Positions 7,407 to 13,894 of a stretch of 13,894 bases of DNA are shown here, piece by piece. A program made the translations under genes and the position numbers. The notes beneath the pieces were generated by a model that was not told the origin of the DNA, ran no database searches, and saw only the letters and a program-made list of their open reading frames with translations. Origin of the DNA: Methylomarinum sp964474415 (GTDB lineage Bacteria; Pseudomonadota; Gammaproteobacteria; Methylococcales; Methylomonadaceae); NCBI GenBank assembly GCA_964474415.1, contig CAYYSO010000060.1:1-13894 (forward strand), given 5' to 3'. The first letter of the stretch is position 1. Every line of letters begins with the position of its first letter.

Positions 7407-7433
7407 GCCGTGAATACGTCCATGTAGGCTTGA
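7407..7433 (+). repeat. Repeat module GTCCATG with GGCTTGA tail
   Basis: The segment GGCCGTGAATACGTCCATG followed by TAGGCTTGA contains a weak TAC/GTA hairpin around GTCCAT. Its tail GGCTTGA recurs at 7555-7561, just before another module. It lies directly before the hairpin at 7436-7451, so the modules look tandemly arranged. Confidence 0.4.
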
Positions 7434-7435
7434 AT

Positions 7436-7451
7436 GTGACATCCATGTCAC
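7436..7451. repeat. Perfect hairpin module GTGACA-TCCA-TGTCAC
   Basis: Six-base arms GTGACA (7436-7441) and TGTCAC (7446-7451) are exact inverted copies around the loop TCCA. The centre spells ACATCCATGT, the same core as the module at 7565-7581. Different arms around a constant loop indicate compensating changes, that is, selection for the hairpin and not for the exact sequence. Confidence 0.5.
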
Positions 7452-7564
7452 ATACACTTCTTCCGCAAGCAACTGATATTAAAGACTTGCTGTTCATTTA
7501 AATACGCTGAGTTACAATAATCTTTATGTTTTAAGAGATTCGTTTAATATACAAGGCTTGACGA

Positions 7565-7581
7565 CGGCATCCATGCTGCCG
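7565..7581. repeat. Hairpin module CGGCA-TCCATGC-TGCCG
   Basis: Arms CGGCA (7565-7569) and TGCCG (7577-7581) flank TCCATGC, preceded by AAGGCTTGACGA. It shares the CATCCATG core and GGCTTGA leader with the modules at 7407-7451 and sits 9 bases before the right terminal repeat. GC-rich arms make this the most stable of the three hairpins. Confidence 0.5.
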
Positions 7582-7706
7582 ACACCTGCGAATCAGATAG
7601 CCGAAGCCTCTTTTTTACAAGGACTTTCACGGTAAAGATGGTTGTTTTAAGGGTTTTTGTTGGTACAGGTCATAAAACAAACCCAGCATCCCTTGAGAAC
7701 TGATTT

Positions 7707-7736
7707 TTGTAATAAACTATCAACTCGCACTATAGT
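7707..7736 (+). promoter_or_regulatory. Candidate sigma-70 promoter for mutL
   Basis: TTGTAA at 7707-7712 and TATAGT at 7731-7736 are separated by 18 bp, 33 bp before the mutL ATG. The -10 matches TATAAT at five of six positions. This would give a very short leader. It is predicted from consensus only. Confidence 0.35.
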
Positions 7737-7769
7737 CCCGTAAAATATCCCCTTTTGTCAGGCTGTTTC

Positions 7770-9584
7770 ATGCGGATTCATTCCTTACCTACGCAACTTA
7801 TCAATCAGATTGCTGCCGGTGAAGTTGTGGAAAGACCGGCTTCTGTGGTTAAAGAACTGGTTGAAAATTGTTTTGATGCCGGCGCTGCTCACATTAATAT
7901 TGATATTGAACAGGGCGGGGCTCGGTTAATTAAAATTCGCGATGATGGTTGTGGCATTGTCAAAGACGATTTGCCATTGGCTCTTTGCCGTCATGCCACC
8001 AGTAAAATTGCCAGCCTGAAAGATCTTGAGCATGTCAACAGTATGGGCTTTCGAGGTGAGGCGTTACCCAGCATCAGTTCTGTGGCTCGATTAACCTTGA
8101 TTTCCAGAACTCAGGATAGCGAATGTGCCTGGAAAGTCAGCGCCGACGGTACGGAAAAAGATTTTGATCCCCAGCCGGACCCTCATCCCCAGGGTACAAC
8201 GGTCGAAGTTAGAGATTTATTCTACAATACTCCCGCCAGACGTAAATTTCTGAAAACAGAAAAAACCGAATTTTCGCATATTGAACTGTTGATTAAAAAA
8301 ATGGCGCTCAGTCATTTTGATTGTGGTTTTGCCTTAAACCATAACCAGCGTGAAATTGTTAACTTTAAACCAGCTTCCTCCTTGCCCGAGCAGGAAAAAC
8401 GAATAGCCGCTATTTGCGGTTCTGCATTTATCGAAAATGCGCTGAAAATCGACTTTGAATCGTCAGGATTACAGTTATCCGGCTGGGTAGGATTGCCTAC
8501 CTTCTCTCGTAGTCAGCAGGATATGCAGTTTTTTTATGTCAATAACAGGCTGATTAAAGACCGTCTGGTGGCACATGCCGTAAGACAGGCCTATCAGGAT
8601 ATTTTGTATCACGGGCGACACCCGGTTTTTGTGCTGTATTTAAATCTTGATCCACAACTGGTTGATGTTAATGCACATCCGGCCAAGCTGGAAGTCCGCT
8701 TTCGGGAAGGTCGTCTGGTGCATGATTTTTTGTTCAAAGCCTTGCATCGGTCATTGGCTGCACAAAGACCGGGACAATCAGAAGTACTTGGCTCGCAAGC
8801 ACAGGAATTTGTTCCTTTCGAGCCTGCTACTGTGCAACAGCCTGAAAAAAACAAAATATACAGCGCTCCCAGCACACCGAAACAATCCTCATTACCCCTA
8901 TCGGTTGCCGAAGAGATAAATACCTATGCCTCGTTATATCCTAACCAAGATCAACGACAACAGATTGTAGAACCTGAGCGCCAAGCGAGTGATCAGGAAA
9001 CACCACCACTGGGATTTGCTTTAGCCCATATTCATGATGTTTATATCTTATCCCAGACACAAACGGGCGTAGTTCTGGTTGATGCACATGCGGCGCATGA
9101 ACGGGTGACTTACGAACGCTTAAAGCAGCAATACCACAATGGTACAGTGCCTTCACAGCCATTATTGTTGCCGATAAAAATTCAGGTTACCACAGCGGAA
9201 GCTGATCTGGCTGAACAGGAACATGCGTTTTTTGCGGCGCTGGGTTTTGAACTCAATCGTTCCGGTCCGGAAACGATTGTTTTGCGTGCAACACCGGCAT
9301 TGTTGGGCAAGGCCGATATGGATAGCTTAATACGCGATATTCTGGCGGACATTATTGAAAACGGCATGAGTCGCCGGGTACTGGAAAAATCCAATGAAAT
9401 TTTGGCCACTATGGCTTGTCACGGTTCAGTCAGGGCGCGTAGAAAATTGACGATTGACGAAATGAACGCTTTGTTAAGAGATATGGAGAAAACCGAAAGA
9501 ATAGGGCAGTGTAATCATGGGCGACCTACCTGGATAGAACTCAGCCATAATGATTTGGATAAGTTCTTTATGCGGGGGCAATAA
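7770..9584 (+). CDS. mutL: DNA mismatch repair protein MutL
   Basis: MutL is the ATP-driven matchmaker that links mismatch-bound MutS to strand nicking and excision. At 604 residues it has normal length. The GHKL ATPase is complete: Glu29 and Asn33 in ELVENCFDAGA (S-L is usual where C-F is found), DDGCGI with Asp58, HATSKI at 75-80, GFRGEAL at 93-99 and FYNTPARRKFLK. A Pro/Gln-rich linker (about 345-410) leads to the C-terminal dimerisation domain. That domain has DAHAAHERVTYE at 438-449, which matches the metal-binding endonuclease pattern DQHAx2Ex4E except for Ala in place of Gln, plus ACHGSVRA at 549-556, CNHGRP at 581-586 and a terminal FMR. It therefore probably nicks DNA itself, unlike E. 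coli MutL which relies on MutH. ATG 7770 matches the family start MRIHxLP; the upstream TTG 7755 does not. Its stop overlaps the miaA start by one base. Confidence 0.97.
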   Translation: MRIHSLPTQLINQIAAGEVVERPASVVKELVENCFDAGAAHINIDIEQGGARLIKIRDDGCGIVKDDLPLALCRHATSKIASLKDLEHVNSMGFRGEALPSISSVARLTLISRTQDSECAWKVSADGTEKDFDPQPDPHPQGTTVEVRDLFYNTPARRKFLKTEKTEFSHIELLIKKMALSHFDCGFALNHNQREIVNFKPASSLPEQEKRIAAICGSAFIENALKIDFESSGLQLSGWVGLPTFSRSQQDMQFFYVNNRLIKDRLVAHAVRQAYQDILYHGRHPVFVLYLNLDPQLVDVNAHPAKLEVRFREGRLVHDFLFKALHRSLAAQRPGQSEVLGSQAQEFVPFEPATVQQPEKNKIYSAPSTPKQSSLPLSVAEEINTYASLYPNQDQRQQIVEPERQASDQETPPLGFALAHIHDVYILSQTQTGVVLVDAHAAHERVTYERLKQQYHNGTVPSQPLLLPIKIQVTTAEADLAEQEHAFFAALGFELNRSGPETIVLRATPALLGKADMDSLIRDILADIIENGMSRRVLEKSNEILATMACHGSVRARRKLTIDEMNALLRDMEKTERIGQCNHGRPTWIELSHNDLDKFFMRGQ

Positions 9585-10516
9585 TGGATAAGCAAAACTA
9601 CCCGCCGGCTATTTTTTTAATGGGGCCCACTGCATCAGGAAAAACAACATTGGCAGTGCAGTTGGCGCATACATTCAATGCTGAAATTATCAGTGTGGAT
9701 TCTGTATTAGTCTATAAAGGGATGGATATTGGTACGGCAAAACCGACTATGGAGGAGCGGGAGGGGATTCCTCATCATTTGATTGATATTCTGGACCCCG
9801 CTGAATCTTTTTCTACCGGCCGGTTTAAGAAACTGGCAGTGGAGTTGATGACCGATATTACAGCGCGCGGAAAAATTCCATTGCTTACCGGTGGAACTAT
9901 GCTGTATTTCAATGCCTTGTTTTATGGATTGGCGGCATTACCAGAAGCGAGTCCTGAAATCAGGAAAAAGCTGGATCTGGAGTTGCAACAATGTGGTAAA
10001 GAAGCCTTGTATCAACGGCTGACACAGATTGATCCGCAAGCAGCGGCCAGAATTCACCCGAATGATCCACAAAGAATACAACGTGCGCTTGAAGTTTTTG
10101 AAATAAGCGGGAGGTCCATCAGTAGTTTTTTTGCACAGTCCAGGCAGGAGCGGATACCTTATCGAAAAATCAAACTGATTATTGCGCCTGAAGAGCGAAA
10201 AATATTGCATGATAAAATTGCTCGGCGTTTTCACAAAATGTTACAGCAAGGGCTGCTGGAAGAAGTTAAAGGATTGTTTCTTAGAGAAGATCTTGATGAA
10301 ACCAAGCCGGCTATACGTGCGGTAGGTTATCGTCAGGTCTGGTCATATTTACAAAATGAGTATGATTTAGCTACGATGACTGAAAAGGGTATTATAGCCA
10401 CTCGGCAATTAGCTAAAAGGCAGTTTACCTGGCTTCGTAGAGAAGAAGACGCAATAAAATTTGTGACTGGAGATGAAAATTTGTTGGAAAAAGTCTGTGA
10501 TGCTGTTCAACTGTAA
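9584..10516 (+). CDS. miaA: tRNA dimethylallyltransferase MiaA
   Basis: MiaA transfers a dimethylallyl group to N6 of adenosine 37 in tRNAs that read codons starting with U, the first step to ms2i6A. At 310 residues it has the usual length. It shows the P-loop GPTASGKT at 14-21, SVDSVLVYKGMDIGTAKP at 37-54, the loop GIPHHLIDI, TGGTMLYFNAL, RIHPNDPQRIQRALE, and the C-terminal RAVGYRQVW and TRQLAKRQFTWLRR. The start ATG overlaps the mutL stop in TAATG, and GGGGG upstream serves as ribosome binding site, so the two are co-transcribed and coupled, as in E. coli. Confidence 0.97.
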   Translation: MDKQNYPPAIFLMGPTASGKTTLAVQLAHTFNAEIISVDSVLVYKGMDIGTAKPTMEEREGIPHHLIDILDPAESFSTGRFKKLAVELMTDITARGKIPLLTGGTMLYFNALFYGLAALPEASPEIRKKLDLELQQCGKEALYQRLTQIDPQAAARIHPNDPQRIQRALEVFEISGRSISSFFAQSRQERIPYRKIKLIIAPEERKILHDKIARRFHKMLQQGLLEEVKGLFLREDLDETKPAIRAVGYRQVWSYLQNEYDLATMTEKGIIATRQLAKRQFTWLRREEDAIKFVTGDENLLEKVCDAVQL

Positions 10517-10606
10517 AAAATAATTACTTGTGAACTTGAAAAAAAACGAATTGTCCCAACAATTACTGTAATGATTGAAAAACTGATAATTTTGCATAGA
10601 CTTCTG

Positions 10607-10636
10607 TTGAAAGCAAAAAAGTTTAGTGAGTAATGT
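10607..10636 (+). promoter_or_regulatory. Candidate promoter upstream of hfq
   Basis: TTGAAA at 10607-10612 and TAATGT at 10631-10636 are 18 bp apart, about 35 bp before the hfq ATG. A competing pair, TTGAAA near 10575 with TAGACT 16 bp later, is nearly as good. In E. coli, hfq has promoters within miaA as well as read-through, so an extra promoter here is plausible but unproven. Confidence 0.3.
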
Positions 10637-10657
10637 ATTAACAGGCCGAATAATAAT

Positions 10658-10663
10658 AAGGAG
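10658..10663 (+). promoter_or_regulatory. Ribosome binding site AAGGAG of hfq
   Basis: A strong AAGGAG lies 7 bases before ATG 10671. It decides the start: the frame is open back to 10626, but the upstream GTG has no such site and would add a 15-residue leader absent from Hfq proteins. Confidence 0.85.
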
Positions 10664-10670
10664 AAATTGG

Positions 10671-10910
10671 ATGTCAAAAAGTCAAAATTTGCAGGATAAT
10701 TTTTTAAATACGCTTAGAAAAGAGCATACGCCTGTATCAATATTTCTGGTCAACGGCATCAAGCTTCAAGGGCGCGTGGATTCTTTTGATCAGTATGTCA
10801 TCATGCTTAAAAATACAGTCAGCCAGATGGTGTACAAGCATGCAATTTCAACAATTGTACCCGGAAAACCCGTTAAATTAGCACGAGATAACGAACGCAT
10901 TGAAGATTAA
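10671..10910 (+). CDS. hfq: RNA chaperone Hfq
   Basis: Hfq is a hexameric Sm-like ring that pairs small RNAs with mRNAs. The 79-residue protein begins MSKSQNLQDNFLN. Gln8, Asp9 and Phe11 of the proximal face, the Sm1 region VSIFLVNGIKLQGRVDSFDQ, and the Sm2 motif VYKHAIST are all present. Position 25 is Phe where E. coli has the distal-face Tyr25 used to stack on A-rich RNA. The rim patch is RKEH (16-19) instead of RREH-like or RRER forms. The disordered tail is short (about ten residues after the Sm core) compared with the 102-residue E. coli protein. It lies 154 bp after miaA and 26 bp before hflX. Confidence 0.97.
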   Translation: MSKSQNLQDNFLNTLRKEHTPVSIFLVNGIKLQGRVDSFDQYVIMLKNTVSQMVYKHAISTIVPGKPVKLARDNERIED

Positions 10911-10922
10911 GTATAATAGATT

Positions 10923-10931
10923 AAAGGGGGG
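10923..10931 (+). promoter_or_regulatory. Purine-rich ribosome binding site deciding the hflX TTG start
   Basis: AAAGGGGGG ends 5 bases before TTG 10937. No ATG or GTG gives the family N-terminus MFxRxDxGE, so the G-run and the conserved protein start together support initiation at TTG. Confidence 0.65.
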
Positions 10932-10936
10932 TTTCT

Positions 10937-12205
10937 TTGTTTGAACGTCCTGATTCCGGTGAACGGGCAATACTTGTTCACCTGAGCTTGCAGGCCAGCC
11001 GGGAAGACCTTAATGAATTAAAAGAGTTGGCAAAATCAGCAGGTGCAGACCCCGTGCACGTAGTCACTGGCAGTCGTTATCGGCCTGATCCCAAATATTT
11101 CATAGGCTCAGGAAAACTGGATGAAATCAAGGCAGACATAGAATTACATGCTGCTGATATTGTGTTATTTAATCATCCGTTATCACCCAGTCAGGAAAGA
11201 AATCTTGAGCTGGCCTTAGATGTGCGAGTGGTTGATAGAAATGGTCTGATTCTGGATATCTTTGCGCAACGTGCGCAAACCTTTGAAGGTAAATTGCAGG
11301 TTGAATTGGCGCAATTAAAACATTTATCCACTCGATTGGTACGTGGCTGGACTCACCTGGAACGGCAAAAAGGCGGGATTGGATTACGAGGCCCCGGTGA
11401 AACCCAGCTTGAAACAGACAGGCGATTGTTAGGGATGCGTATTAAGCAGATTCAACGCCGACTGGAAAAAGTGGAGAAGCAGCGTCATCAAGGACGAAGT
11501 AAAAGAAAAAAAGCAGAAGTACCTTCAGTATCTTTGGTGGGATATACTAATGCAGGTAAATCTACATTATTTAATACCTTAACCCGTTCAGATATTTATG
11601 CGGCTAATCAATTGTTTGCCACACTGGATCCGACTTTAAGAAATTACTCGCTCAGTAATGGTAGCGATCTGGTGCTTGCCGACACAGTAGGTTTTATCCG
11701 TCATTTGCCACATGAACTGGTGGCAGCTTTTAAATCCACTTTGCAGGAAGCGAGTGAAGCGGATTTGTTGTTACATGTAATTGATGCTAATGCAGAAGAT
11801 AGAGAGGCAACAATTTTTCATGTCAATCAGGTGTTGGAGGATATTGATGCACATGAGATTCGACAACTACAAGTGCTTAACAAAATAGATTTGCTGGAAG
11901 GTGTTGTTGAGCCGCATATTGATTATGATGAAACAGGTACCCCCGTGAGGGTCTGGGTGTCTGCACAAACCGGAGATGGATGTAATTTACTGGATAAGGC
12001 ATTGAGCGAAATTTTTTCCAGTAGTAAAGTAAAAAGAAAGTGTTTTTTATTACCACAACAAGCTGGAGTAAGGGCAAAGCTATTCGATTTTGCTCGGATT
12101 ATCGAGGAAGAGGTCGATGATGACGGCGGTTGGGAGTTGGCGGTGGAAATTGATAAAAAGCATCTTGGTTTGTTAAAAGACGTAAAAATTGAAGAAATAA
12201 GCTGA
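10937..12205 (+). CDS. hflX: Ribosome-splitting GTPase HflX
   Basis: HflX is an OBG-HflX-family GTPase that binds the 50S subunit and rescues stalled ribosomes, especially under heat stress. The 422-residue protein begins MFERPDSGERAILVHL, like E. coli HflX, but from a TTG codon. The N-terminal HflX domain (about 1-190) contains LSPSQERNLE, DRNGLILDIFAQRAQTFEGKLQVELAQL and the glycine-rich GGIGLRGPGETQLETDRR. The G domain has G1 GYTNAGKS at 202-209, G3 DTVGFIRHLP at 249-258 and G4 NKID at 315-318, followed by VSAQTGDG (G5). A short C-terminal domain ends the protein. It is 26 bp after hfq and 125 bp before hflK. Confidence 0.97.
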   Translation: MFERPDSGERAILVHLSLQASREDLNELKELAKSAGADPVHVVTGSRYRPDPKYFIGSGKLDEIKADIELHAADIVLFNHPLSPSQERNLELALDVRVVDRNGLILDIFAQRAQTFEGKLQVELAQLKHLSTRLVRGWTHLERQKGGIGLRGPGETQLETDRRLLGMRIKQIQRRLEKVEKQRHQGRSKRKKAEVPSVSLVGYTNAGKSTLFNTLTRSDIYAANQLFATLDPTLRNYSLSNGSDLVLADTVGFIRHLPHELVAAFKSTLQEASEADLLLHVIDANAEDREATIFHVNQVLEDIDAHEIRQLQVLNKIDLLEGVVEPHIDYDETGTPVRVWVSAQTGDGCNLLDKALSEIFSSSKVKRKCFLLPQQAGVRAKLFDFARIIEEEVDDDGGWELAVEIDKKHLGLLKDVKIEEIS

Positions 12206-12330
12206 AATGATTAATTTGCGATAGAATATAAAACTTTGGCGAATAGCCGTTTTATGGAAAGGATTTTCAATAAAACTATAGTGTTAGGGAAAGTCAGATT
12301 TAACGAAAATATCCAATTGGAGCATTTAGT

Positions 12331-13518
12331 ATGGCCTGGAATGAACCCGGTGGCGACAACAAAGACCCCTGGAGTGGTCGTAAGGATCAGAGTGGTCCGC
12401 CCGATCTTGATGAAGCAATACGTTCTTTGCAAGAGAAATTAGGCGGTCTTTTTGGTGGAGGATCTGGTGGAGGAAGACCTCAAGGATCATCTGGAAAGAG
12501 TTTGGGCTTTTTGGCTGCTGGCGCCGTTGTTTTATGGGGGCTGAGTGGATTTTATACGGTTGAGCAAGGTACTCTCGGTGTAGTAACCCGATTTGGCGCG
12601 TACGTTGAAACGACTCAATCGGGCTTAAACTGGCATTTTCCAGCTCCGATTGAAGCGGTACAGATCATTAATGTACAACAACAACGTTTTATTGAGGTAG
12701 GTTATCGTTCCGGTGGCCGACAAGGTCAGGGATCTGTTCCGCGTGAAGCGCTGATGTTGACTAAAGATGAAAATATCGTTGATGTGCGTCTGGCTGTTCA
12801 GTATCAAGTCAAGAGCGCTAAAGATTATGCTTTTAACGTATTCAATCCGGCTGCTACCTTGAAACAGGTTACGGAAAGCGTAGAACGTGGTGTTATCGGT
12901 CACAATAGTATGGATTTTGTGTTGACTGAAGGGCGTAGTGAAATCGTTGCCGAAATTAAAACCGAGATTCAGTCGGTTATGGATTCCTACAAAGCAGGAA
13001 TTTTAGTGACCAGTGTGAATCTGCAGGATGCCCAGCCGCCTGAGCAGGTACAGGGTGCTTTTGAAGATGCTATTAAAGCCCGGGAAGATAAACAGCGATT
13101 GATCAATGAAGCGGAAGCCTATTCAAACGATGTGGTGCCAAAAGCGCGAGGGGCTGCTTCTCGTAAGATTCAGGAAGCCGAAGGTTATAAAGTGAGAGTG
13201 ATTGCCGAGGCCAATGGTGAGGTCAGCCGTTTTGCAAAAATACTGAAAGAGTACCAAAAAGCGCCGGAAGTTACCCGGCAGCGTATTTATATTGAAGCAA
13301 TACAGAATGTGTTAAGTAATACCGATACGATTATGGTTGATGTAAAAGGCAGTAATAATTTACTTTACTTACCACTGGATAAATTAAATCATCAATCGTC
13401 CCCGAAAGCGCGGATATCAAATATGAACACTCCATCCAAGGCTGTCCATAAACCAGTCAGAACTATTAACCGTAATGTGCGATCCTCTATGCGTGGTCGT
13501 GATGTGAGAGGGCGCTAA
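12331..13518 (+). CDS. hflK: FtsH-modulating membrane protein HflK
   Basis: HflK and HflC are SPFH/band-7 proteins that assemble a large cage around the membrane protease FtsH and control its access to substrates. The 395-residue protein has a Gly-rich cytoplasmic leader (MAWNEPGGDNKDPW, then LGGLFGGGSGGG), one membrane segment at about 57-75 (SLGFLAAGAVVLWGLSGF), and the band-7 domain from FYTVEQGTLGVVTRFGAY through TLKQVTESVER. After it come the helical DAIKAREDKQRLINEAEAY and KIQEAEGYKVRVIAEANGE. The C-terminal tail after about 355 is basic and disordered-looking, ending MRGRDVRGR. GGAG at 12319-12322 is 8 bases before ATG 12331. The stop is one base before hflC. Confidence 0.96.
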   Translation: MAWNEPGGDNKDPWSGRKDQSGPPDLDEAIRSLQEKLGGLFGGGSGGGRPQGSSGKSLGFLAAGAVVLWGLSGFYTVEQGTLGVVTRFGAYVETTQSGLNWHFPAPIEAVQIINVQQQRFIEVGYRSGGRQGQGSVPREALMLTKDENIVDVRLAVQYQVKSAKDYAFNVFNPAATLKQVTESVERGVIGHNSMDFVLTEGRSEIVAEIKTEIQSVMDSYKAGILVTSVNLQDAQPPEQVQGAFEDAIKAREDKQRLINEAEAYSNDVVPKARGAASRKIQEAEGYKVRVIAEANGEVSRFAKILKEYQKAPEVTRQRIYIEAIQNVLSNTDTIMVDVKGSNNLLYLPLDKLNHQSSPKARISNMNTPSKAVHKPVRTINRNVRSSMRGRDVRGR

Positions 13519-13519
13519 G

Positions 13520-13894
13520 ATGGGTATCAATAAAATTTTAGTAGCGGGTGCTGCGTTTATTATTCTGCTTTCAATGTCGGTTTTTACAGTGGATCAAACC
13601 GAAAGAGCGATTAAATTTCGCTTAGGTGAAATCGTTGAAACTAATTTTGCGCCGGGTATTCATGTCAAACTTCCGTTCATTAATAACGTTAAAAAATTTG
13701 ATGCCCGTATTTTGACACTGGATTCAAAACCGGAGCGCTTTTTAACGGCGGAAAAGAAAAACGTGATCGTTGATTCTTATATTAAATGGCGTATTGGCGA
13801 TCTCAAGACGTTTTATACAGCTGTTTCCGGTGATATAAATCAGGCTAATGTGCGTCTGGATCAGATTATCAAAGATGCTTTTCGTAGTGAATTC
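13520..13894 (+). CDS. hflC: FtsH-modulating membrane protein HflC (5' part)
   Basis: Partner of HflK in the HflKC-FtsH complex. The first 125 codons are present and the frame remains open at the right edge. They show one N-terminal membrane segment at about residues 5-22 (KILVAGAAFIILLSMSVF) and the start of the band-7 domain: VDQTERAIKFRLGEIV, PGIHVKLPFINNVKKFDARILTLD, KNVIVDSYIKWRI. ATG 13520 is one base after the hflK stop, with AGAGGG upstream within hflK, so the two are translated together. Confidence 0.95.
   Translation, partial: MGINKILVAGAAFIILLSMSVFTVDQTERAIKFRLGEIVETNFAPGIHVKLPFINNVKKFDARILTLDSKPERFLTAEKKNVIVDSYIKWRIGDLKTFYTAVSGDINQANVRLDQIIKDAFRSEF

Larger units (their letters stand above)
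7321..7610. mobile_element. MITE-like element with 20-bp terminal inverted repeats
   Basis: The left end (7321-7340) begins GAGGCTTCGGTTATCTGATT, and the right end (7591-7610) is its reverse complement at 19 of 20 positions; the single difference is T versus C at position 11. The similarity stops sharply inside (TAAAC against CGCAG) and outside. The element is 290 bp and has no credible open frame. TTT flanks both ends (7318-7320 and 7611-7613), which could be a 3-bp target duplication, though the right flank is a T-run and this is ambiguous. Size, inverted ends and lack of coding capacity fit a miniature inverted-repeat element mobilised in trans. The alternative is two copies of a shorter repeat in opposite orientation. 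Confidence 0.5.
7232..7769. other. Long intergenic region holding a repeat element and the mutL promoter region
   Basis: 538 bp without a convincing gene. The minus-strand open frame running through 7204-7497 overlaps the porin end and repeat DNA and has no recognisable protein features. The core, 7321-7610, is a candidate non-autonomous mobile element. The flank 7611-7769 contains a possible mutL promoter. A 10-bp palindrome CGTATATACG lies at 7363-7372. Confidence 0.6.

Noticed and set aside
7204..7497. Minus-strand open frame of 97 codons after the porin
   Set aside because: It overlaps the porin end and repeat DNA, shows no recognisable motif, and its composition is that of antisense and repeat sequence.
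7651..7684. Hairpin GGGTTT ... AAACCC upstream of mutL
   Set aside because: Six-base stem with a 22-base loop and no T-run; neither a terminator nor a recognisable RNA element.
8609..8919. Overlapping open frames on both strands within mutL
   Set aside because: MutL is continuous with full motifs on both sides, so these are shadow frames.
12206..12330. Search for a small RNA or separate promoter between hflX and hflK
   Set aside because: TATAAA- and TATAGT-like boxes exist but none has a partner -35 at normal spacing, and no hairpin terminator is present; nothing supportable.

Overview
The window is chromosomal DNA from a gammaproteobacterium. The run mutL-miaA-hfq-hflX-hflK-hflC at 7770-13894 is the classic gammaproteobacterial order, and each protein is a close match to its family. 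The moderate-to-low GC, the many AT-rich porin genes and the short palindromic repeats remind me of methanotrophs of the order Methylococcales. That placement is an impression from memory and not shown by any marker gene here.

Layout, left to right. Positions 3-65 hold the last codons of an unidentified gene. Positions 151-1700 hold an envelope pair: an outer-membrane beta-barrel protein followed, 2 bases after its stop, by a small PstS-like periplasmic binding protein. A gene-free stretch (1701-2139) carries a 13-bp palindrome, a 12-bp direct repeat and a REP-like doublet. Positions 2140-5807 hold a tight three-gene operon: a DUF1611-like P-loop NTPase, a half-size ABC exporter with an unusual Q-loop, and a cytoplasmic alpha/beta hydrolase. 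These genes are separated by 6 bp and then overlap by 4 bp, so they probably act together, but I cannot name the substrate. This is the least understood part of the window. It is followed by an OprO/OprP-type porin (5864-7231).

The gap before mutL (7232-7769) contains what looks like a small non-coding mobile element of 290 bp (7321-7610). It has 20-bp terminal inverted repeats matching at 19 of 20 positions, and inside it are hairpin modules built around CATCCATG.

From 7770 on is housekeeping. MutL (mismatch repair) overlaps miaA (tRNA isopentenylation) by one base. Then come hfq (RNA chaperone, with F at position 25 instead of Y), hflX (ribosome-associated GTPase, starting at TTG), hflK and the first 125 codons of hflC (membrane complex modulating FtsH). 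The amiB gene that precedes mutL in E. coli is not present here; the porin and repeat element occupy its place.

No rRNA, tRNA, CRISPR array, transposase gene or prophage gene was recognised.
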